From positions 124,001 to 188,000 of the forward strand of contig DXGM01000035.1 of assembly GCA_019113915.1 (NCBI GenBank): DNA of 64,000 nucleotides, written 5' to 3'. Source of the stretch: Candidatus Gordonibacter avicola (GTDB taxonomy: Bacteria; Actinomycetota; Coriobacteriia; Coriobacteriales; Eggerthellaceae). Position numbers and translations under genes: made by a program. The notes under the pieces are model-generated. The model saw nothing but the letters and a program-made list of their open reading frames with translations, was not told the DNA's origin and made no database searches. Below are positions 1-8,834 of this stretch, piece after piece (the first letter of the stretch is position 1; each line of letters opens with the position of its first letter).

Positions 1-696
1 ATGAACGATACACCCAACCGCATTCTCGTCGTTGACGATGAACCTTCCATCACGGAATTCGTCAGCTACGCGCTGAAGAAGGAAGGTTTCTATACCGATG
101 TGGTCGACAACGGCGAGGAAGCGCTGGCCTTAGCGACTAAGAACCCGTACGACCTGTTTGTCCTGGATATCATGCTGCCTGGCATGGATGGCTACGAACT
201 GTGCCGTCGTCTGCGCTCGAAAACTACCGTACCCGTGTTGTTCCTGTCCGCGCGCGACACAGAGCTGGACAAGGTCGTTGGTCTGGAAATTGGCGGCGAC
301 GACTACCTGGCAAAGCCCTTCGGCGTGCGCGAACTCATTGCACGCGTGCGCGCCCTTCTGCGTCGTGGTTCGGGTGGCGACTTCCCAGGCGCGAATCGCG
401 CCATCACGGCCAGCGGCATCACACTGGACGAGGATGCCCACACCGCCTCCGGTGAGCAGGGCGAAATTGACCTCACGCCCCGCGAGTTCGAGCTGCTTGC
501 CAGCCTTATGAAGAACGCCGGCAAGGTGGTATCGCGCGAAGACCTGCTGCGCGACGCATGGGGTTGGGAATACTTGACGGAGACGAAGACCGTTGACACC
601 CACATCAAGCGCCTGCGTGATAAGATTGAGGGGGCCGGGTACGATCCCGGCTTGGTGGAGACGGTTCGCGGATACGGGTACAGGTTCAAACAATAA
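1..696 (+). CDS. OmpR/PhoB-family response regulator
   Basis: DNA-binding response regulator of 231 residues, the normal family length. The receiver domain (about residues 7-120) has the acidic pair D12/D13, the phospho-acceptor Asp56 in LDIMLPG and Lys106 in YLAKPF. A winged-helix output domain follows (about 135-230), ending in the typical VETVRGYGYRF. It is followed directly by a histidine kinase on the same strand, so the two form a two-component system. The ATG is base 1 of the window, so the ribosome-binding site and promoter cannot be seen and a longer start cannot be excluded. The signal sensed is unknown. Confidence 0.9.
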   Translation: MNDTPNRILVVDDEPSITEFVSYALKKEGFYTDVVDNGEEALALATKNPYDLFVLDIMLPGMDGYELCRRLRSKTTVPVLFLSARDTELDKVVGLEIGGDDYLAKPFGVRELIARVRALLRRGSGGDFPGANRAITASGITLDEDAHTASGEQGEIDLTPREFELLASLMKNAGKVVSREDLLRDAWGWEYLTETKTVDTHIKRLRDKIEGAGYDPGLVETVRGYGYRFKQ

Positions 697-719
697 AACG
701 ACTGCAAACATACTTTTCA

Positions 720-1724
720 TTGCTGGCAACGCTGTTGATGCTGCTTGCCGGCACCATCGTCATCCTCATATGCTTTCTCGCCTTCGGCACTCCGCCGGAG
801 GCGTTTCTGCTTTTACTACCCACGGGCGTGATAACGTTTGTGTTGAGCCTGATCATTGGCCACTTTCTTGCTGAGCCGCTGAACGTGTTGGTGAAGAAAA
901 CGCAAGCCGTGCGCTCCGGCGCCGATGTGACGTTAGCCCCTGACGGGCGCCTGCACGAAGCCGATGAGTTGGCGCGCACTATCGACCAGTTGGTGCGCAA
1001 GACGAAGTCGCAGCAGGCCGACCTCGCGCTGAAAGAACATCGGCAGTCCGCGTTCGTGAGCGACGTGGCCCACGAGCTGCGCACGCCACTCACAGCCATC
1101 CGCGGCAACGCCGAAATGCTGCAAGACCCCGACCTACCAGCCGAATTGCACGCGAAGTTCTGCTCCATCATCATCACCGAAAGCGAGCGGCTGAGCCGAC
1201 TGACGAACGACCTTTTGACGCTGCAGCGCATTGAGGCCGACAACGCGCCGATGGAGCTTTCGCGCGTGAACCTGAAGAACCTCGCCCACAACGTGCTGGA
1301 TGCGCTTGAGCCCATTCTGCGCGACCGCGGCGCCCACACCCAGGTTGTCGGCGAGGCACCCGACGTGCTGGGCAACCTCGACCGCCTCAAGCAGGCCGTA
1401 ACGAACCTCGTAGAGAATGCGAGCCGCTTCATTGAGCCAGGCGGGCACATTATCATTGAACTGTTCGGTCTGCGCGGCAACTCCATATTAGCCGTGAAGG
1501 ACGACGGCCCCGGCTTCGGCGACGTAGACCCCAAGTTGCTGTTCGACCGCTTCTACCGCGCCGACGCCTCGCGCAGTCGCGGCACCGGTGGCACCGGACT
1601 CGGGCTGGCCATCGTCAAGTCCGTGGTGGAAGCTCACGACGGCACCGTAGAAGCCATCAACCTCCCCCAAGGCGGCGCCTGCTTCATAGTGGCCCTGCCC
1701 TCCATTCAGGAAGTAGCCGCGTAG
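720..1724 (+). CDS. Two-component sensor histidine kinase
   Basis: Membrane histidine kinase, partner of the upstream response regulator. Two N-terminal hydrophobic segments (about residues 1-24 and 28-50) enclose almost no periplasmic loop. A HAMP-like linker, an H-box (FVSDVAHELRTPLTAIRGN), an N-box (NLVENASRF) and G-boxes (DDGPGFG, GTGGTGLGLAIVK) follow. The start is uncertain. The first usual start codon in frame is a TTG at 720 with no clear ribosome-binding site. The reading frame stays open upstream through basic residues (K-R-L-Q) that would suit a signal anchor, and overlaps the regulator's stop. Translation may therefore be coupled and begin near 693. The short sensor part suggests a membrane or intracellular cue. 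Confidence 0.85.
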   Translation: MLATLLMLLAGTIVILICFLAFGTPPEAFLLLLPTGVITFVLSLIIGHFLAEPLNVLVKKTQAVRSGADVTLAPDGRLHEADELARTIDQLVRKTKSQQADLALKEHRQSAFVSDVAHELRTPLTAIRGNAEMLQDPDLPAELHAKFCSIIITESERLSRLTNDLLTLQRIEADNAPMELSRVNLKNLAHNVLDALEPILRDRGAHTQVVGEAPDVLGNLDRLKQAVTNLVENASRFIEPGGHIIIELFGLRGNSILAVKDDGPGFGDVDPKLLFDRFYRADASRSRGTGGTGLGLAIVKSVVEAHDGTVEAINLPQGGACFIVALPSIQEVAA

Positions 1725-1874
1725 GGGATAAGGCACCCGTGAGGCCTCGCAGCATCCGTCCTACTATTCAGCCGCAGCCCTCACCCAAGCGTGCCGAAAA
1801 GTTCGACTATAATAGTATTCTTGGTGTCGCTCGATCCCCTTCGAACGACACCTGATTCAGGGGAGGATTCGCAC

Positions 1875-3275
1875 ATGAAAGTAAAGAAAGCGCACATCCG
1901 CACAATGCTGCCCGTCGCTTCGGCGGGCTTCGCTTGCTTTTGGGCCTGGTTCTACCTGGTATTACTAAGCCCCTACCCAGCAAATCACGCCGGCGAGGAA
2001 ACCTCGCTCTTGCTGAAACTGGCCTTTCTCGTGGGCATGCTGGCCGTCATGCTGCTGGTATACGTAAAGCGCGACCTGTTCGCCCGCACGGAACGCGACC
2101 CGCTACCGCGCGCCGCAGCGCTACTCACGCTACCACTCAGCCTTTTCAACATCATGGCTCACTATATCGCCGTTTCGCCTGTGGCGTTCTTCATTGCGTG
2201 GGCTTTGGCAGGCGGTGGCTTCTCGCTCATTTTTCTTCTGTGGCCGAAGGTGTTTATGGTGGGCTGGCAGAAGGATGTAGGTGCCTACCTCTCGGCCAGC
2301 GCGCTCGCAGGAGCCGTGCTGTATTTGTTCGCGTGCGAACTGCGCGCGCCCTACGGCGACGTGGCGCTTATCGCGCTGCCATTGATCTCGCTCGTTGTGC
2401 TTCAGTATGTGCGCACGCATATTGTCGGAAGCGAACAGGAGCCCGAGTCCCCGCTTGAGCAGACGCGTCTATTCCCCCTGACAGGTTTCACTGTGGCGGT
2501 GTTCGGCGCCCTGTTCGGCATAGCGTTGTACCTTTTGTGCCGCGATCTGAATGCGGTGAACCCGCTAGCCATAACATTAGCCATCGCGTGCGGCGCTGGA
2601 CTACACTTAGCACTGAATGTACTGGTGAAGCGCTACCTGCCATTTGGTGTTGCCGAGAAGTTGTCGCTCCTGCTGCTCTTCGCAGGCTTCGCGGGGCTGG
2701 CGTTCTTCGGGCCCAGTCTCACGCTGGCGTGCTGCTTGTTTATCGTTGGTGTGTACGTATTCCTGGACTTTTCGAACATGGCGGCGCTGGTTGGATTTGC
2801 CAGCGGCCACCCTTCGCCGTTTTGGCGCATCGCACGTGGGCAACTCGTCTTGCCCGCCGGTATGATTGTGAGCTGGTCGGCATGCCTCATCATCGAGCGC
2901 GTGAACCCGAGCCTGTTCACCTACCTGCCCTATGGCGCGCTGGTGCTACTGGTGGCTCTGGCACTTCTGGCGGCATTCGTCCCCTTCAAGGACAACACCT
3001 TCGCCGATAAGACAGTGAAGGGCGAATTACTTGAAGGCGGCTATTTCAAACAGCGCTGCAACCAGGCCGCCCAGGACTACAAGTTGTCGAACCGCGAGCA
3101 GGAAATTTTGTATTACCTGGCGAAGGGGCGAAATGCTCAGTTCATCGCCGACGAACTGAGCATTTCCGCATACACGGCAAAGACGCACGTGTATCACATC
3201 TATCAGAAGATGGGCATCAATTCCCAGCAGGAACTTATCTCAATAGTAGACTCGACCGAAATCATGTACCAGTAA
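1875..3275 (+). CDS. LuxR-type regulator with multi-pass membrane domain (copy 1)
   Basis: 466-residue membrane-bound transcription regulator. Residues 1-380 form about ten to twelve hydrophobic segments. The C-terminus (about 400-465) is a LuxR/GerE helix-turn-helix with LSNREQEILYYLAKGRNAQFIADELSIS and a recognition helix around TAKTHVYHIYQKMGI. This architecture is common in Eggerthellaceae, where such genes often sit beside molybdoenzyme genes. The ATG at 1875 is chosen because GGGGAGG lies just upstream; a start at 1791 would add a 28-residue leader. The gene is convergent with an SLC13 permease and paralogous to the regulator at 5045. The likely ligand is a small molecule sensed at the membrane (inference). 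Confidence 0.85.
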   Translation: MKVKKAHIRTMLPVASAGFACFWAWFYLVLLSPYPANHAGEETSLLLKLAFLVGMLAVMLLVYVKRDLFARTERDPLPRAAALLTLPLSLFNIMAHYIAVSPVAFFIAWALAGGGFSLIFLLWPKVFMVGWQKDVGAYLSASALAGAVLYLFACELRAPYGDVALIALPLISLVVLQYVRTHIVGSEQEPESPLEQTRLFPLTGFTVAVFGALFGIALYLLCRDLNAVNPLAITLAIACGAGLHLALNVLVKRYLPFGVAEKLSLLLLFAGFAGLAFFGPSLTLACCLFIVGVYVFLDFSNMAALVGFASGHPSPFWRIARGQLVLPAGMIVSWSACLIIERVNPSLFTYLPYGALVLLVALALLAAFVPFKDNTFADKTVKGELLEGGYFKQRCNQAAQDYKLSNREQEILYYLAKGRNAQFIADELSISAYTAKTHVYHIYQKMGINSQQELISIVDSTEIMYQ

Positions 3276-3331
3276 CAACCTGCGCGCCCGCAACTGCCCG
3301 ACCAGCAGACCACACAAGCAGGCCAGCCCGC

Positions 3332-4756
3332 CTAGTACCCCACCAGCGCCACCAAAGGCGCAAGCACCGTTGCATGCAGAAGTATCATGGCAGCCGTGGG
3401 CAACACGCCAGATTTGAAGAAATCGGTCATCTTCCAATACCCATAGCGGAACGACAGCATGTTGTTGCCATCCACGCCCATGAGGAACGTCGTCGAAGCG
3501 TTCACCGCCACAATGACGGTGAACACCACCGGGCTCACCCCGAAAGCCGTTGACAGCGATGCCAGCGGAATAAGACAAATGGCAATAAACGCCGGCCCCA
3601 CGGGAATCACCAGGCGCAACAGGGGCAGCAACGCCGCAGTGGCACCCACAATAGCCCCACCGCTCACCGCAAGCTTGCCCACCGTAGATCCAAACAACCA
3701 GCTGGCTGCGCCCTGCTCCTTGATGCCGCCTGAGAGCGACTGAACACAGCCAATGAGCAGCACAATGTTCCACGAGACCGACGCGGTGTATTCGCGCCAC
3801 GTAAGCACATCGAGCCCCGGCACAAAGAACAGCACCAGCGCCAGCACCGCAATAGCCGTGGCATCCCACCCCGTCCAGTTGCTGGCAATCCACAGCGCGA
3901 ACGTTACGCCAATAATGCCCAGCACCTTCCAATCGAGCAGTTCCAGCTTGCCGACTGCCTGGCCGTTGCGTTCAATACAGTTCATCGTAGCCGGTGAGAT
4001 GGGTTCAGGCTTGAATACCAGCACCACCGAAAGCCAGCACACCACCAGCAACACCAGCGAAATCGGAAGGCAAATGGCCGTCCAGTCGAGAAACGATATC
4101 TCAATACCCGTGTTCGCTGCCAGCACATTCATGGCCATGATGTTCATGGCACTGCCCGACGGAATGGACTGCCCGCCCACCACCGACGCATACGTAATAC
4201 CAATCATGAGCGCTCGCCCCAGGTTGGAAGAACCCGGCTCGCACCCCTCAATTTTCAAGATGCTGGACACCGCAATGCCCGCAAACAGCGCTGTGCACGG
4301 CAAGTCAGAAATGAAGAAGGACAGAACCGCAGCCGACACCATAAACGCCAGCACCGTGGCCCGCGCGTTTCCCTTCGTCAGCCGCATGAGGGCAAACACA
4401 ATCTTTGTGGGCAACTTCGTTTTCAGCAATGCCGCCGTAATACCAAACGACGCCAGAATGAAGAAAATCACACTGCTGATAAACCCACTCCACACGCCCC
4501 CGTTGAACTCCAACACGCCAAACACCGGCATGAGAATCATCATGACAAGACCCGAAATGGCCACCGGGATGGGCTCGGTCACCCATAAGAAGATACCCGA
4601 CACCATAAGAGCGAGCGACATCTTCCCCGCAACCGTCAACCCCTCCGGCGTCGGCCCCACCCAAGCCGCCACAACAAGCACCACCGCAATACTCACGCAC
4701 ACCACACGACGTGCCACGGACGGTTGGCTGCGCTGCTTTTTAATCGATCCAGCCAT
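3332..4756 (-). CDS. SLC13/DASS-family anion permease (copy 1)
   Basis: 474-residue inner-membrane permease of the divalent-anion:Na+ symporter superfamily, with about 12 hydrophobic segments. Family landmarks are MVSGIFLWVTEPIPVAISGL near the N-terminus, SDLPCTALFAGIAVSSI mid-protein and the conserved C-terminal TFLMGVDGNNMLSFRYG. The family imports di- and tricarboxylates or sulfate-type anions; the substrate here is not determinable. It is divergent from the second membrane-LuxR gene across a 288-bp gap that holds a 17-bp dyad. A close paralog starts at 11845, also beside a molybdoenzyme, which suggests uptake of a molybdoenzyme substrate (inference). Confidence 0.85.
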   Translation of the reverse strand: MAGSIKKQRSQPSVARRVVCVSIAVVLVVAAWVGPTPEGLTVAGKMSLALMVSGIFLWVTEPIPVAISGLVMMILMPVFGVLEFNGGVWSGFISSVIFFILASFGITAALLKTKLPTKIVFALMRLTKGNARATVLAFMVSAAVLSFFISDLPCTALFAGIAVSSILKIEGCEPGSSNLGRALMIGITYASVVGGQSIPSGSAMNIMAMNVLAANTGIEISFLDWTAICLPISLVLLVVCWLSVVLVFKPEPISPATMNCIERNGQAVGKLELLDWKVLGIIGVTFALWIASNWTGWDATAIAVLALVLFFVPGLDVLTWREYTASVSWNIVLLIGCVQSLSGGIKEQGAASWLFGSTVGKLAVSGGAIVGATAALLPLLRLVIPVGPAFIAICLIPLASLSTAFGVSPVVFTVIVAVNASTTFLMGVDGNNMLSFRYGYWKMTDFFKSGVLPTAAMILLHATVLAPLVALVGY

Positions 4757-4932
4757 ACGATACCCCCTTGTGCCTTCCGCTGGGGAAGGTTCCTTGACAG
4801 ACCCCAGGGACTTCGGTACTATCCCCGCGATACACGGTATCCCCTCTGCGGCTTCGCCCGAATCAGGCCCGAAAACTCAAACTGGCGACCGCGTATAGAA
4901 ACCTGAGTAGTACGAGGTGAAAACGGGTCTTT

Positions 4933-4949
4933 ACTACTCAAAGTAGTAA
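4933..4949. promoter_or_regulatory. 17-bp dyad TACTACTCAAAGTAGTA, candidate LuxR operator
   Basis: A near-perfect palindrome with half-sites TACTAC and GTAGTA in the divergent gap between the SLC13 permease (starts 4756) and the second LuxR gene (starts 5045). Closely similar 17-mers occur at 11621 and 22040, each ahead of a molybdoenzyme gene. Binding by the LuxR proteins is inference. Confidence 0.5.
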
Positions 4950-5044
4950 AGAGTTCAAGTCGGATAACACCCGTCGGCCAATGCGAGGCGGCAATTTTGC
5001 GAACATACTAGCAATGCGTCTTTCCGCCGCAGCTAGGAGGCGTT

Positions 5045-6499
5045 ATGCCCGAGCAAAAAAACACGATCCCTAAAACAAGCGTGCGCGTGCTTCTTCCCGT
5101 AGCGGTAGCCGGCCTTGCTTTTCTGTGGGCATGGGTACTGCTTTTTGTGTTCGTCGCCCCAGGACCCGCGCTCGGAGGGATTTACGCCGTCCCACGTGCG
5201 ATTGGTTTTTTCGCCGGTGCGGCACTCTGCTCAGGCGCAATCGTCGCGCGTGGCGCGTCATCTTCGCACATTCATCCCCTGCGATCCGCCCTTGGAGGTT
5301 TTTTGGGTACCGTGCCAGCCAGCGCAATCCAAATACTGTCAAACGAAACTACCCTACTCACAGCACTGCCCCCCACACTGAGCGTGAGTCTTTCGGTCGC
5401 GGCCTCCGCGCTTGCTGGCGTGTCGTTCGCATGGTGTCTTGCTAGCTACGCCGACCTGCTCTCCATCGAATGGCGCCGCGACGTGGGAGCACGCTACGGA
5501 TTCGCCATGGCTGCGGCTGCCGTCGTGGCCTTTGTACTGGCTCATGTCAGCCTCCCTATTCAACCATCGGCAGTTGCCGCATTACCGCTGCTGGCCTACG
5601 CCGTGCTTATCTATTTGAAGCATCACGTGTTCGATCAGACTCCCTCCCCAAGCGAGCGCGAAGGAGAACGCATCGAATTCTTCCGCATCACAGGACTTAC
5701 CGTGGTCGCTTATGGTGCACTGTTCGGCATGGTGGTGGGTTTCATCATGGCTCAACCAGCTTCAGACGCCTTTCTGACGCTGACCACAGTGGCGGTAGCC
5801 GTGGGCGCCCTCGCGCAGAATGTGCTCAGCCGCGCGTTGAAGCGCTACCTGCCATTCGGATGGGTAGAAAAGGCAATGCTCGTGCTATTGGTGGTGGGTT
5901 TTCTGGCCGTTTTGTTTGCACCACCTGCGTTTCACGTGGGCATTTGCCTGGTGCTGGTAGCCCTACTCGTGTGCTTCGACCTGGCCGACCTCTCAGCGCT
6001 CACCGCACTGGCCAGTACCGATCGCGCGCGGTCGGTACGCTACCTCGCCCGCGGCCGCCTCAGCATCCCGCTTGGCTTAGCAGCAGGAATCGCTCTTGAG
6101 GCGGCTGTTCGCGCGGTAGATCCTGGCCCCGCTGGCACGTTTCCCACCGCACTGGCGTCCGCCGCTTTGGGATTGTTGCTGGTGCTGGCCCTTGTAGCCG
6201 TATTCGTGCCGGTGAAGGACAACACCGTGGCGGAAGTGGTCACCCACCATCGTTCGGCCGATTCGCTGTTCGAACTGCGCTGCGCCGAGGTATCCGACCG
6301 CTTCAAGTTGTCCGCCCGCGAAAGCCAGGTACTTGTTTACCTGGCGCGCGGGCGGAACGCCGAGTACATCGGCAATCGACTCTGTATATCCACCTACACG
6401 GCCAAAGCCCACATCTACCACATTTACCGCAAGATGGGTGTGAACGCGCAGGCGGAACTCATGGACATCGTCGAGCAGTGCGAGGTGCCCCTCGTTTAG
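5045..6499 (+). CDS. LuxR-type regulator with multi-pass membrane domain (copy 2)
   Basis: 484-residue paralog of the regulator at 1875. About the first 390 residues are hydrophobic segments. The C-terminal LuxR helix-turn-helix (about 415-480) has LSARESQVLVYLARGRNAEYIGNRL, then TAKAHIYHIYRKMGV. The domains join through the same motif seen in copy 1 (FVPVKDNT here, FVPFKDNT there). AGGAGGCGTT precedes the ATG. Its stop overlaps the stop of the convergent MFS gene by four bases, so read-through into the antisense strand of that gene is possible. The dyad at 4933 lies in its upstream region, which fits autoregulation (inference). Confidence 0.87.
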   Translation: MPEQKNTIPKTSVRVLLPVAVAGLAFLWAWVLLFVFVAPGPALGGIYAVPRAIGFFAGAALCSGAIVARGASSSHIHPLRSALGGFLGTVPASAIQILSNETTLLTALPPTLSVSLSVAASALAGVSFAWCLASYADLLSIEWRRDVGARYGFAMAAAAVVAFVLAHVSLPIQPSAVAALPLLAYAVLIYLKHHVFDQTPSPSEREGERIEFFRITGLTVVAYGALFGMVVGFIMAQPASDAFLTLTTVAVAVGALAQNVLSRALKRYLPFGWVEKAMLVLLVVGFLAVLFAPPAFHVGICLVLVALLVCFDLADLSALTALASTDRARSVRYLARGRLSIPLGLAAGIALEAAVRAVDPGPAGTFPTALASAALGLLLVLALVAVFVPVKDNTVAEVVTHHRSADSLFELRCAEVSDRFKLSARESQVLVYLARGRNAEYIGNRLCISTYTAKAHIYHIYRKMGVNAQAELMDIVEQCEVPLV

Positions 6500-7758
6500 G
6501 CGCGCGTCGCCTTCCGACGATTAAAAAACACGATGCACCCCAACACCAATACCGTAATGGCGAACGCTGCTATACCGAAGAACAAGAACATAGCAGCCTG
6601 CGAAGAATCACCCATCACAAAATTGCCGAACTGCTGAAGGTAGGGGCATACAAATTCGCCCAGGTACATGCCACAGGTGATAACCGCTGTTGACATGTTG
6701 CGCTGCGCGGGCGACACAAGTTCGGCATTCTTTACAAAGATGCACGGCATGAGCACACCGTTGGCAAAACCGATGAGCACGTTTGACGCTAATGCCATCT
6801 CCCAGCTGGTCGCTTGCGACAGCAGCACGAATCCGCAGCCTGTTAGGAGGCAGGCCACCACCGGCGTGTAGGAACGGAACAGTTTGCGCACATACACCAG
6901 CACAAAACCTGCCACAAAGGCAAAGAACGTCATGGCCGCCATGGTTACACCCAAAAGTTCCGCTGGTCCGTGGAGAACGGTAAGGTAGTACTTCGCCATA
7001 TTCGTGGGCGTGGTCAGGCCGTACACCTGCACAAAGAACATAGCGATGGCCAGCACAATAAGAAATGATGGCATACCTTTTGATGAACGCGGCGTGCTGG
7101 CAGTTACCGATTCAGCGGATGCAGCTCCCAACGATTCGCCAGCAGCCGCAGCACCATCATCAGCTACGTTTTCCCCGATTGAGCCTCCCTTGCCCACCGG
7201 CATCTTCGGCACACCGAAGAGCACAATGATGAAAATGACCAGGGTAATGGCGAACCCATAAAAGTTTAACGACCAGTCGATGGCTGCAAAGTAGCCACCC
7301 ACCAAGCTACCCAGCAGTGCGCCGAAATTGGCAACACCTGTGGAGAAGCCAAGCATGCGCTCGCGTTTCTGCCCGTCAAACAGATCGACAATGATGGCCG
7401 TGGCTTGCGGAAGCAACAAACCACACCCCGCACCCATAATGAAACGATCGACGATAAGTAGCGTGAGGTCACCCAAATTGGCACCCACCAGAGCGGACAC
7501 ACCGTAGATAAGAAGTCCCACTTCAGCTATGGCTTTGCGCGAGAATTTACTAGCCAACGCTCCCGATACCAGGCTAAACAGTGCAATGGTTAGATACGAT
7601 GACGTCATAACCAGCTGCACGGTAGTAAACGGCGAATCGGGAAATGATTCAGCAATGGCGTTGAGCGCGGGTGCCAGCAACGACCCCACTGCCATATACA
7701 TAAATGAAACCGAAAGTATGGCCACAACGTTGAAGAACGTAATGCGTTTTCCAGACAT
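6496..7758 (-). CDS. MFS transporter, last gene of the molybdoenzyme-1 operon
   Basis: 420-residue major facilitator with about 12 membrane segments and a charged central loop rich in Ala, Ser and Glu (about 185-215). ATG 7758 is preferred over 7773 because GGGGGAG lies just upstream and because this start avoids overlapping the zinc-ribbon gene. Gene order on this strand is alpha subunit, beta subunit, zinc ribbon, MFS, with small gaps. Catechol-dehydroxylase loci of this family commonly include an MFS permease, so import of an aromatic substrate or export of its product is likely (inference). Confidence 0.82.
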   Translation of the reverse strand: MSGKRITFFNVVAILSVSFMYMAVGSLLAPALNAIAESFPDSPFTTVQLVMTSSYLTIALFSLVSGALASKFSRKAIAEVGLLIYGVSALVGANLGDLTLLIVDRFIMGAGCGLLLPQATAIIVDLFDGQKRERMLGFSTGVANFGALLGSLVGGYFAAIDWSLNFYGFAITLVIFIIVLFGVPKMPVGKGGSIGENVADDGAAAAGESLGAASAESVTASTPRSSKGMPSFLIVLAIAMFFVQVYGLTTPTNMAKYYLTVLHGPAELLGVTMAAMTFFAFVAGFVLVYVRKLFRSYTPVVACLLTGCGFVLLSQATSWEMALASNVLIGFANGVLMPCIFVKNAELVSPAQRNMSTAVITCGMYLGEFVCPYLQQFGNFVMGDSSQAAMFLFFGIAAFAITVLVLGCIVFFNRRKATRA

Positions 7759-7769
7759 AACTCCCCCTT

Positions 7770-7991
7770 TCACCGTACATTATGTCCGGGCTCTTGCGGC
7801 GCAGAGGGCACCGATGGCACACGAGGTATAGTTGGCGCCGCACCGGTCGGTGCGGAAGAACCATCTGCGGCCTCCTTTACTGCGGTTAAATCGGCACCGC
7901 ACTTGAAGCACGTTTCCGCTCCATTGCTATTGGTGGTTCCGCACGCGGGACACTTTACGGGAAGCGCCGCTTCTACCGGTCTGAAGCACAT
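7770..7991 (-). CDS. Small zinc-ribbon protein with MCFRP start (copy 1)
   Basis: 73-residue protein starting MCFRP, with one zinc ribbon (CPACG, then CFKCG; residues 14-33) and a low-complexity tail rich in Pro, Ala and Ser. AAAGG precedes the ATG. It lies between the beta subunit and the MFS gene of the same operon. A second protein with the same first five residues is at 51206-51421. The first 14 nucleotides of the two genes are identical and the ribosome-binding regions nearly so. The function is unknown. A role in maturation or electron transfer for the molybdoenzyme is possible, because the third beta subunit (52447-53523) carries a zinc ribbon fused at its end. Confidence 0.75.
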   Translation of the reverse strand: MCFRPVEAALPVKCPACGTTNSNGAETCFKCGADLTAVKEAADGSSAPTGAAPTIPRVPSVPSAPQEPGHNVR

Positions 7992-8017
7992 GATGTATCC
8001 TTTCTCGCAAAGCTTGT

Positions 8018-8833
8018 TTAGTTTGTGCGCGTCAGCGGCAGATCGCCCACATTGACGCCATCAGTTACCACAACATGTTCCTCGCGCTGTTCATATCCCT
8101 CAGCCTCAAGGCGTAGCGCGTAGGTTTCCTCATCCACGTTTTCTATCCAAAAGTCACCAAATCCATCGGTGAGCGCCTCACCAGCAAAAACGCCTTCTTC
8201 GTCAAGCAAGGTTGCGCGCGCACCGACAATTACTTCTTGACAGGCTGGGTCGAAAAGCGTGCCTGCAACGAACGGTTTTTTCGCCCGGCGATAATAGGTG
8301 CGGGGGCCGCATGAGCCACAGTCACCGAGAGGTGCTGCATCGGGAAAACGCTCGCGTATGTCATCTTCTTCCAAAAACTGAAGAGCGTCTGTTGCACAGG
8401 CCTCAACACAGCGCGGCACTTCCCAACCCTCGTCTAGCAAATGGGCGCAGCCGGTGCATTTCTGGGGAAGGTCCAGCTCATCATTCCAGTACACAGCACC
8501 ATAGGGACAGGCATCAACGAGAGCGCGCTGCCCCTTCGCCTTTATGGGGTCGATAATAACCAGCCCATCTTCGCGTTGGTAGACAGCTCCATCGCGGGCC
8601 ACTTCAGCACAGGCGGGATGCGCGCAGTGGTTGCACAGAACAGGCGTATACGCAACGCGAACCTTTGGCGTGGAGCCATGCACACGTTCGTTAACCTTTA
8701 TCCAGAATTGTCCCGTGTCCGGCTGCGGCGCTGCGTACGGTGCCCAATCGTTATCCACATGCTCGTCTTTGCACACAATCTGACAGTTATGGCACCCGTT
8801 GCAGCGAGCCAAGTCGATAAGGAATGCCTTCAT
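8018..8833 (-). CDS. Molybdoenzyme iron-sulfur beta subunit 1 (transhydroxylase-like)
   Basis: 271-residue electron-transfer subunit. Twelve cysteines in the usual spacing (CNGCHNCQIVC near residue 12, CNHCAHPAC, CPYGAVYWN, CTGCAH, CVEAC) can hold three [4Fe-4S] clusters. Residues about 185-271 form a beta-rich carboxypeptidase-regulatory / transthyretin-like domain. The same two-part design is known from the beta subunit of Pelobacter pyrogallol-phloroglucinol transhydroxylase. There is no signal peptide, so the complex is cytoplasmic. It starts one base after the stop of the alpha subunit, which implies coupled translation. Confidence 0.88.
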   Translation of the reverse strand: MKAFLIDLARCNGCHNCQIVCKDEHVDNDWAPYAAPQPDTGQFWIKVNERVHGSTPKVRVAYTPVLCNHCAHPACAEVARDGAVYQREDGLVIIDPIKAKGQRALVDACPYGAVYWNDELDLPQKCTGCAHLLDEGWEVPRCVEACATDALQFLEEDDIRERFPDAAPLGDCGSCGPRTYYRRAKKPFVAGTLFDPACQEVIVGARATLLDEEGVFAGEALTDGFGDFWIENVDEETYALRLEAEGYEQREEHVVVTDGVNVGDLPLTRTN

Positions 8834-8834
8834 A

